A stretch of 47,088 nucleotides of DNA from Mesotaenium endlicherianum (lineage: Eukaryota; Streptophyta; Zygnematophyceae; Zygnematales; Mesotaeniaceae), in contig WELA01008001.1 in the NCBI GenBank assembly GCA_009602735.1, forward strand, positions 60,794-107,881, read 5' to 3'. The position numbers and the translations under genes are program-made. The notes under the pieces were generated by a model. It was not told the origin of the DNA. It ran no database searches and saw only the letters and a list, made by a program, of their open reading frames with translations. Positions within the stretch are counted from its first letter, which is position 1. Each line of letters begins with the position of its first letter. This document shows, one piece after another, positions 40,556 to 47,088 of this stretch.

Positions 40556-41722
40556 TTAAGTTTCTAGAAGCAAGAGACGATACAGTACCAGGGAGTGGGG
40601 ATGATTGTTGGCCCAATAACTGCTGGGAAGGTCCTCTGGCGGCTGGGCGGCCGGCCAGGTGGCGCCCCGCTGGCGGACAGATGGCCCCCTGTCCTCCCGC
40701 AGCTCTGAGCCCGCGGTACAGCCATGGCTGCCCACGTGATGTCCCCCGCTTGCGACGTTTGCGGCAGTCAAGAAAGGGAGGGCTGGCTGCCTGCGAGCGT
40801 GCCAGGTGTCTTCCACGGAGCGCGCGCCTCGCCCAGGGGCAGATATGTCTGCCCCGTAGTAGGTCCCGTCGCCACTGACACCTGGCTTCGTCTTATTCAA
40901 CCGATTTTTCCTGCTGGCTTTGCTCTCCTTGATGGTGTAAACTAGGGAGGTGCCAGGGGCTACCTTCTGTCCAGCGAACGGTACAAGAGCTCCTGCCTGG
41001 CGCGCTGGCGCTAGCGCCAGCTGGCTGTCTTGCTCGGCGGGGCCAGCTGTCCCCCCCGGCGAAGAACTAAGATTTGCGCCGTCTGCGTGGGACGTCTGCC
41101 AGCTGGCATGCCAGTCCGGGCTTACGTGGGGGTGATGAGGATTCGACACGGAAGGGCCTCCCGAGGGAGAGTACCCTGGGAGATGCAGGGAGGAGGAAAG
41201 AGCTGCGCCAAGTCTCGAGTTCCCCCCCCCCAGCACAGCCGCTGCTCCTGCCAAGTACACTCCGTTGGACATATATGCTGCTCTAGAGGGCAGCTCGTGG
41301 GAAGGGTGCGCATCCTCCATGTATTGGCGCGGGTATATCGTTGCAGTGGTGTATTGAAGCTCAAGAATCAGACAACCGTGCTGGTTGCCTTGCTTGGAGT
41401 ACACAGGGAAGGCCCCCTCCAGCACCCCATGGTCATACGCGGCATCCAGGGACACCTCCACACTCCCTATCAGCTTGTCCTGCTTCAGCTTGTTCTCGTT
41501 CATGATCTCAATTGTGAGCACGGGCTGACCCTCCGTGTGCATCCTCACAGTGTAGTTCCAAACAGGTTCTTGGGCTCCGTCCACATGAGTGGGGGATCGA
41601 ACAGGCTTAGACGCTCCCAGGCGCAGCAGGCAGTAAGGGTCCTGCCGACCTATAAGCTGCTGCTTCTGCAGCCCTGTTGCCTTTTTCAGAGTCACGAGCA
41701 GCTCGCCTGTACGGCTCGCCAT
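40556..41722 (-). CDS. C2-domain protein, 5' exon
   Basis: ATG at 41722. Residues about 6-123 form a single C2 domain (GELLVTLKKATGLQKQQLIG, RQDPYCLLRLG, EPVWNYTVRMH, LTIEIMNENK, DKLIGSVEVSL, GCLILELQYT). C2 domains bind membranes, often with Ca2+. Here loop 1 keeps only one Asp (QDPY) and loop 3 reads NEN...D instead of DxD...D, so Ca2+ binding may be weak or absent. A Gly/Ser/Pro/His-rich region follows (about 130-290). The frame stays open to 40556, but the last ~100 codons look non-coding, and the real exon probably ends near KTKPG|GTGTCAG (about 40880). The architecture resembles small plant C2 proteins of the SRC2/elicitor-responsive type. Confidence 0.65.
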   Translation of the reverse strand: MASRTGELLVTLKKATGLQKQQLIGRQDPYCLLRLGASKPVRSPTHVDGAQEPVWNYTVRMHTEGQPVLTIEIMNENKLKQDKLIGSVEVSLDAAYDHGVLEGAFPVYSKQGNQHGCLILELQYTTATIYPRQYMEDAHPSHELPSRAAYMSNGVYLAGAAAVLGGGNSRLGAALSSSLHLPGYSPSGGPSVSNPHHPHVSPDWHASWQTSHADGANLSSSPGGTAGPAEQDSQLALAPARQAGALVPFAGQKVAPGTSLVYTIKESKASRKNRLNKTKPGVSGDGTYYGADISAPGRGARSVEDTWHARRQPALPFLTAANVASGGHHVGSHGCTAGSELREDRGPSVRQRGATWPAAQPPEDLPSSYWANNHPHSLVLYRLLLLET

Positions 41723-43170
41723 GCTGGCATGTAAGATGTGCCTTCCTTAATTACAATCTTGATCAGTTAAGCCCGCCCAGATTTATCCAAATTTTTTTCC
41801 AAGGCTTCGCTTTCTGGGAGAATGCTTCCTTGACATAGAGTCATGTAAAGACAACAGGGTAAACTGAGGATGATTTTGCAACCAACTGTCGTTCGGATCA
41901 AGGTTCGGATCAGAACCCAATATCTCTTTATCACAGCCTTCTAAGTCCAGGAAACATTTATACACTGTTGGTTGTTGCTGGTTGTAGATATATTTATGTT
42001 CTTAATCGTGTTCGTATTCATCCCGCTAGCTACTGGTCAGGCTGTCGTCGAAAACTCTAGAGTGAAGCTCTGGCCTGAGTGGACGATCTCGGATGCAGGA
42101 GGCGTGAGAAAGGGTTCTTTGCGAACCACTTCGCACCCAAACATAAGACACTTTGCCTCACTAGGGTAGAATATTCGACGTATCACCAGAGGAAAGCTAA
42201 TTTTTATACCATGCACGTACAAACAGCCAGTTTGTCCCTTGTCAAGTCTACATGAAGAGCTGTGAAGAGCTATCAATTGTATCGCAAAAGTGTACGGTTC
42301 GAACGTACAAATAGGATAGCATCCCGAAAAGAATGTATTCGGAACGCACGGTAGCACGCAAAAAGATTCTCATGGCGGGATGCTAAAACAGTCCGTGCTC
42401 GCAAAAAATATGAATCAGACCCCCGTCTCGAAAAATTATACGATTCCCGTCGACTTCTGGTCCTGACCGGCCCGACCCGCCACCTCCGAAACCCATTTTC
42501 TCATATTTTCTTCAATTTGGCGGGAATGGACGTCCACCTCGCCCGCCCGGCGATGGCGCAGTCCCAAATCCACGTTGGTGCACGTTGGTCCCGATGACCA
42601 CGATGGACACACTACCTCAGCAATAACCTGCGAATAAAAGTCAACGTCGACAAATCCAATGGTCCATGTGTACTGTTTGCTGGTGTGTAATTGCAATGAG
42701 GCTGGGGGCATTCTACTGCATTTAACAGGCATTGAACATCCTGTTGAACATGCAAATTGCCCCTGTCCACATAAGTACACTCCTTGTCGTCGCTCGCGCG
42801 CAGAATGGAGCGTTGACCTGGCGTAACTTCGAACTTCATTCCCTTCCTTCCTGCACTACCAGCTGGCCTACACGGGGATGACTATTTCTGATCAAGAGGA
42901 TATCAAAGGGATGAGGGAGTAGAGAATATTCATTGTTCACTTCTTCAACTTGCTTCAACTGCAAGTCTTGGATTCAACTCTTCATTTAGATCACCTTGCA
43001 GCTAAAGTTTCCAGCTCGATAAGCTCTTTACGCCTAATGTTGGTTTGAATACATCTTTTCCTAATTGATTGTCCTGTTGTAATTTGCACTGTTGACTGCT
43101 CCGGCAGCAGTTTTGGGAAGGCCTTTGCGTTCCTTGGCTAGTCGGACTTTCAGATTTTCTTTTTGGAAGT
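41723..43170. other. Intergenic region between the C2 and Nup50 genes
   Basis: The two genes diverge from here (C2 leftward, Nup50 rightward), so promoters of both are expected. No clear TATA box is called. Open frames of about 60-120 codons on both strands overlap and show no domain. Confidence 0.45.
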
Positions 43171-43251
43171 ATGGCTGGTGGTAAGCGACGTGCAGAAGAA
43201 GATCTGGCCTTTTCCGGAGGCTCCCGTCAGGCGAAAGGAAGCCAGTCGAGG
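43171..43251 (+). CDS. NUP50: Nup50-like nucleoporin, exon 1
   Basis: ATG at 43171 starts 27 codons, MAGGKRRAEEDLAFSGGSRQ..., ending AGG|GTAGGT in phase 0. Nup50 proteins begin with a short basic/acidic segment of this type that binds importin alpha at the nuclear basket. Assignment rests on the downstream exons. Confidence 0.5.
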
Positions 43252-43532
43252 GTAGGTGGATCATGGAATGATTGCATGTTTGAGAGCAAGACTCGTATGA
43301 AAAATGTCTTTTTGGAGATAGCTCATCTGCGGCCATTGAAGCCATCAGATGTGATCCTTGTAGACTGATGCGATCCATCACTTCTGCAATGCAAATTGCA
43401 TGCCGCCTTGGATGTTTCTTTCTTCTTGACATGTTGCTTGCTTAATTGTGGACGACCCTACCTAGAGCATAATCCATGGTCATGACGTGCTCTGCTCCTT
43501 ACCCATCCCAATCCTCTTCTTGCTACGAGCAG

Positions 43533-43678
43533 ATAGAATGGACAGGAGGGTTTGGCAACAGCAACCAGAGCTCCCCTATCGATGCAGTGGGGAAGAACAA
43601 GGGCAGTCCTCCACCTGATGCAGGGAGGGCGGTGTCATGCTTGCGCAACGTGAGAGCTCTCAACTCGCAATTTGCCAG
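43533..43678 (+). CDS. NUP50: Nup50-like nucleoporin, exon 2
   Basis: From CTACGAGCAG|ATA to GCCAG|GTCACT. The exon is phase 0 at its start and phase 2 at its end. It ends with CLRNVRALNSQFAR, which matches the conserved 'VRALNxQFxxWV' motif of plant Nup50 proteins; the motif continues directly in exon 3. Confidence 0.6.
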
Positions 43679-44093
43679 GTCACTCTCATACACTCCCCTT
43701 TTCCCACTGCGACGCATTCTTTGGGGGTTTCAGAGGCCAGGGGACAGGGTTTGGGGCTTCTTGGAGCGGCACCCTTGTAGGGGGAATGGGGCAGCTCTGT
43801 GAGGCTTTCTCACGAGCACAGCTTAGCCACTTCTGGCCAGGTGCCACGCTGCTTTCGGTTGGCAGCCAGTTGGTGTCTCCTGATATCGTCGACACCTGTG
43901 TGCTCAACGAAGGATGTGACGACGGAATCAAATTAGCAGACTTAGCATCATCTTGTGAATGTATGCGTGGCAGCCAGCTCGCATGCATGGCTGAAACAGC
44001 ACTGAGCTGGTGCTGAGCTGAAGCTGAGCTGGTGCGGAGTTGGCGCTGAGCTGGAGCTGAATAGTTGGCATTCTCCGCGTGGGGGGCGCGCAG

Positions 44094-44181
44094 GTGGGTG
44101 CAGCAGCAGGCGCAGACGCGGAGCGACGAGCTCTGGAGCGAGGGCGTGTCCGACTACATCCGCCACTCCTCCCGCCTCCTC
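44094..44181 (+). CDS. NUP50: Nup50-like nucleoporin, exon 3
   Basis: GGGGCGCGCAG|G TGG GTG: the first G completes the AGG codon begun in exon 2, giving FAR-WVQQQAQTRSDELWSEGV. This and SDYIRHSSRLL are the conserved helical motif of Nup50 (W-V-x-x-Q...ELWxxGVxDYxxHA). It ends CTC|GTATGC in phase 0. Confidence 0.65.
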
Positions 44182-44575
44182 GTATGCTTCCCCCCCTCCC
44201 TCCCTCTCCTCTCGCACCACCGCCTCACCCCACCCTCCTGGTCATTCGCCTTTGGCATGCCGCCGCACATGATGACATGTATATGGGGCACCTGATGCAA
44301 CCTACCGTTTCTCTCTCTCGCTCTCTCTCTCGCTCTCTCTCTCTCTCCATCATGTCCCTCCACTCTCTTCTTCCTGACTCAATAACTTCCGCAGCACCAG
44401 CTATACCTCAGATTGTAAGAGGCGTAACATAAGCATGTGTCCATGCTAGCTGCAAAATCGTGAAAGCGTGAAAGAGTCACGCGCCATATGCAGGCCGGCT
44501 GATGAGCTGCCAGCTGGCGGGGCAGAGGCCTGACGCTCTGACAGCTGGCGGCTGCCGGCGGTGCCACATGTGCAG

Positions 44576-45701
44576 ACGGAGTTCAACGACGTCGTTGATT
44601 GGCTGCGCTCTCAGCAGGGCTCCTCCCCCTCCGCCCCGCCTCTGCCCGCCCCTTCGGCAGGGCTTGCTCCCCCTCTGAGCGGCAAGCCCACCTTCGGACT
44701 CGACAGCCACAAGAGCGGGAGCAGCAGCGGCAGCCTCTTCGCCAAGGCAAGCGCTGCTGACGGAGGCCCCTCCTCGCCAGCTGGCGCCTTCGGTCTAGCA
44801 CCAGCTGCTGCAGCTTTGCCGCGTGCTCCCTCGTTCACACATCCAGCAGCAGCAGCAGGGGCAGGAGCAGGAGCAGGAGCAGGAGCAGCAGGTGCAGCAA
44901 CGGTTTCGGCAGCAGGAGCAACAGCAGCAGCAGCAGGCAGAAGCAGCAGCAGCAGGTCTAACGCGGGACCTGCATCGGCTCCAGCTCCTGCGGTGCCATC
45001 TGGCGCCAACGCACCGTTCCTGGCCCCGGGCCCGTCCGCTTTTGGGAGCGGCGCCGCGAAGGGCTTCCCTGCCGGCATCTTCGGCTCCCTCAACTCCGCT
45101 GCCTCCTCCCCCGCGTCCTCTGCTGCCCTCGCTGCTTCCCTGACAGCTGGCACCTTGCCCGGCAGCGCCGCCTCAGCAAATCCCTTCTCGGCTGCTAGTG
45201 CCCTCACGGCCGACAGAGGAGCCACGCCGCCCTCCTCAACAACGACAGCGACGACGGCGACGACGACGACGACAGCGACGACAACGGGAGGGGGGAGCTC
45301 GGGCAAGCTCACGGCTGCCCCAGCAGCTGCATTTAAGCCTGCATCTGTCTTCCCCTCCGTGCAAGCCCCTCCCTTCCCATCCAAGTTCCAGTTTGGCTCT
45401 ACGGCCGCCGCCTCCTTGTCCTTCGCAGCCTCTTCTCCCTTCTCCTCCTCCCCCTCCCCCTCCCCCTCCTCCGTCACCCCGTTCCCGTCCCCCTTCTCGT
45501 CCCCCTCTCCACCCCCTCCGCCAACGTCCTCTGCACCTGCAGGCGGGTCCAAGCTGCCAGCTGTCAGCTTCCCGGGGGCCACTGCCATCGTGGGGGCAGC
45601 AGCAGCAGCTGACAGTGGAGCAGCAGGCGGCGGTGGCGCAAAGTCAAGCAAGGCTGCTGCTGCGCAAGAGGGCGCCACCCCCCCCAGCAGCACTCCACAA
45701 G
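44576..45701 (+). CDS. NUP50: Nup50-like nucleoporin, exon 4: FG-repeat region
   Basis: ACATGTGCAG|ACG GAG TTC starts TEFNDVVDWLRSQQG, continuing the Nup50 helix in phase 0. An Ala/Ser/Pro-rich disordered domain follows, with FG motifs (TFGLD, AFGLA, AFGSG, IFGSL, QFGST); such motifs bind transport receptors in the pore. GCA/GGA repeats encode Ala/Gly tracts (about 44843-44950), ACGACG repeats a Thr tract, and CCC-rich codons a Ser/Pro tract. I end the exon at CACAAG|GTGCAT, phase 1, because it then joins in phase to the next exon; otherwise the frame reads on to a stop at 45767-45769. The long antisense frame is a GC shadow. Confidence 0.6.
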
Positions 45702-45811
45702 GTGCATGCCCACCCTTATCTTTCCACTCACATGTCGCCGCAGAGAGAGAGAGGGCTGTGTATACTTGACTGAGTCGAGCAGCAGCAGCAGCAGCTCGGT
45801 AGAAACTAGCG
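45542..45811 (+). repeat. 270-bp duplicate, copy 1 (contig end)
   Basis: From GGCGGGTCCAAGCTGCC to AGAAACTAGCG, ending directly at N45812. It is identical, base by base as far as I compared, to 46635-46904. It contains the end of Nup50 exon 4 and the first part of the intron. Confidence 0.9.
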
Positions 45812-45994
45812 NAGCAAGTAGCTCTGCTGAGTGAGACGAAGTAGGTTGGCAGCGCTAAGGCAGCAGCAGAAGTAGCAGCATGCAGAGATGTGTCCTTGGA
45901 GATGCCTGCGTCAGAGAGGGGGAGCATGAGTTTGGGAAAGCCGTCAAAACTGACGCCACATCAGCATCGTGTGTGATGTGCGTGATGAGGGCAG

Positions 45995-46128
45995 GAGGAG
46001 AGAAGGCGGGCCAGGGGGGGCAGGAGGACGAGGACGAAGAGGGGCGGCCAGATAGCCCGTCGCTGAAGCGCGCAGAGGAGGCGGGCGTGACGGTGCTGCA
46101 CGAGGCCAAGGCCCGCATCTACCACATG
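45995..46128 (+). CDS. NUP50: Nup50-like nucleoporin, exon 5: start of Ran-binding domain (partial)
   Basis: GAGGGCAG|GA GGA GAG joins the phase-1 end of exon 4. It encodes an acidic stretch (GQEDEDEEGRPDSPSLKRA) and VTVLHEAKARIYHM, the beginning of a RanBP1-type domain (compare 'xxLFEARAKLYRF'). It ends ATG|GTGCTT, phase 0. The rest of the domain must lie beyond this contig piece. The exon is on the 821-bp piece between two Ns, which is probably out of order relative to its neighbour. Confidence 0.55.
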
Positions 46129-46633
46129 GTGCTTCGCGCTGCGCTCCCCCCCTCGCCTTCTCCCTACTTCCCTTGATCCCTTTTCTCCCTTGATCCCTTT
46201 TCTCCCTCGATCCCATCCCTCCTCCCCCCCCCGGGGCCCCCCCCGCCCCTCTCTCTCTCTTTCTCTCTCTCTCTGCATGAGATGGGACAGGAGGGCTAGT
46301 TCCAGCTCCGAGTGCCCCTGCTCTTGCCACTGCTGCTGCTGCTGCTAATGCCGCCCCTGCTGCCGCTGCTGTTGCTGCTGTTAGTGGTGGTGGTTGGGCA
46401 CCGCTCTCAGCAAGCATGAAATGTAGCAGGAGTGGCATGGCATGGCAAGCGTGGCCCGGCACCCACTGCCAGCAGCATGGAGATGCAGCTGTCTCATCCG
46501 CTCCCTTCTCCTTCTCCTTCTCTGACTCCGCCAGTGCTGCGCTTCCTTGCCGCCTGTCCCTGCTCTTGCCACCCCCTGGGCTAGCAGAATGGGACCGTGG
46601 GAGCAATCAGGGGACTTGCATGCGTATGCACAG
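46129..46633 (+). other. Presumed intron after Nup50 exon 5, low complexity
   Basis: CT-rich (TTGATCCCTTTTCTCCC repeated near 46171-46210) with (GCT)n tracts near 46330-46385. No further Ran-binding-domain exon was recognised. Confidence 0.45.
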
Positions 46634-46634
46634 N

Positions 46635-46904
46635 GGCGGGTCCAAGCTGCCAGCTGTCAGCTTCCCGGGGGCCACTGCCATCGTGGGGGCAGCAGCAGCA
46701 GCTGACAGTGGAGCAGCAGGCGGCGGTGGCGCAAAGTCAAGCAAGGCTGCTGCTGCGCAAGAGGGCGCCACCCCCCCCAGCAGCACTCCACAAGGTGCAT
46801 GCCCACCCTTATCTTTCCACTCACATGTCGCCGCAGAGAGAGAGAGGGCTGTGTATACTTGACTGAGTCGAGCAGCAGCAGCAGCAGCTCGGTAGAAACT
46901 AGCG
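46635..46904 (+). repeat. 270-bp duplicate, copy 2 (contig start)
   Basis: Starts directly after N46634 and reproduces 45542-45811; unique sequence follows (GTCCTTGCAAAAGC). The placement of both copies exactly at Ns indicates unresolved contig overlap, not a biological duplication. Confidence 0.9.
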
Positions 46905-46942
46905 GTCCTTGCAAAAGCGCCTGTGGTTTTTTCCCCCCCGGC

Positions 46943-46983
46943 CCTGCCCTGCCCTGCCCTGCCCTGCCCTGCCCTGCCCTGCC
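46943..46983 (+). repeat. (GCCCT)n pentamer microsatellite
   Basis: About eight tandem GCCCT units, followed by GA-rich sequence and terminal C runs at the window end. Confidence 0.85.
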
Positions 46984-47088
46984 TCAAGGGCTCAGGCCAG
47001 GGGAGGGGAGGAGAGGTGAGGGGAGACAAATGGGGGCCGGCTGCGGGAGTAAGTCAGCTCATGACTAACTCCCCCCCCCTCCCCCCCC

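Noticed and set aside
44611..45927. 438-codon minus-strand frame antisense to Nup50 exon 4
   Set aside because: A GC-rich shadow; the plus strand has FG motifs, conserved Nup50 helices and phased splice sites.
1..47088. tRNA or rRNA genes
   Set aside because: No cloverleaf box A/B pair or rRNA core sequence was recognised by eye; a tRNAscan or Infernal run would be decisive.

Overview
The window looks like nuclear DNA of a green-lineage eukaryote, most likely a large-genome alga. Genes are split by GT-AG introns, there is a plant-style Nup50 nucleoporin, a chromodomain Ty3/gypsy retrotransposon with an initiator-Met-type primer site, and much simple-sequence DNA. I cannot name the species. 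Six single N bases (4434, 23826, 25539, 31848, 45812, 46634) look like contig joins, and both window ends are G/C homopolymers.

The main find is a very large CACTA-like DNA transposon at 2847-26530 (about 23.7 kb). It is bounded by inverted ends CACAGTAGAAATACAAC (left) and the complement of CACTATAGAAATACAAC (right), each followed inward by many AAATGGCA/TGGCAC-type subterminal repeats. It interrupts an F-box/LRR gene. The left flank (exon 2790-2846) ends in codons for LDLPVGL and the right flank (from 26531) resumes with LEHILRLA; removing the element and one TA joins them in frame into an F-box. The element carries (i) a plus-strand multi-exon transposase gene (4435-17514) with N-terminal zinc fingers, an acidic linker, a CACTA/Plavaka-like core and a BAH-like C-terminus; (ii) a minus-strand coiled-coil gene (19321-20331); and (iii) a plus-strand coiled-coil gene in the position of a second (TnpA-like) factor (22449 to about 25910). 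A ~69-bp GC-rich minisatellite fills introns of the transposase gene, and a third block lies beside the minus-strand gene in the opposite orientation, so it may be sense-oriented in both. A nearly intact 6.1-kb chromovirus (9865-16007; 744-bp LTRs with 15 differences; target duplication GCGAG) is nested in one minisatellite block inside the last transposase intron.

Right of the element lies a cluster of four related F-box/LRR copies: A (26531-27800, +), B (28768-29311, +, 5' truncated), C (32782-34424, +) and D (36320-37868, -). A and D with their downstream sequences form inverted-repeat arms of about 2.2 kb around B and C; B is a partial direct duplicate of C. A, C and D carry stops, frameshifts or deletions.

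Further right are an AT-rich island (37.9-38.5 kb), a minus-strand C2-domain gene with a Pro/Gln-rich tail (38755-41722), and a plus-strand Nup50 gene whose exons can be joined in phase (43171-46128). The end of the window is misassembled: 270 bp (45542-45811) recur exactly at 46635-46904 next to N bases, so the 821-bp piece between the Ns is probably out of order.
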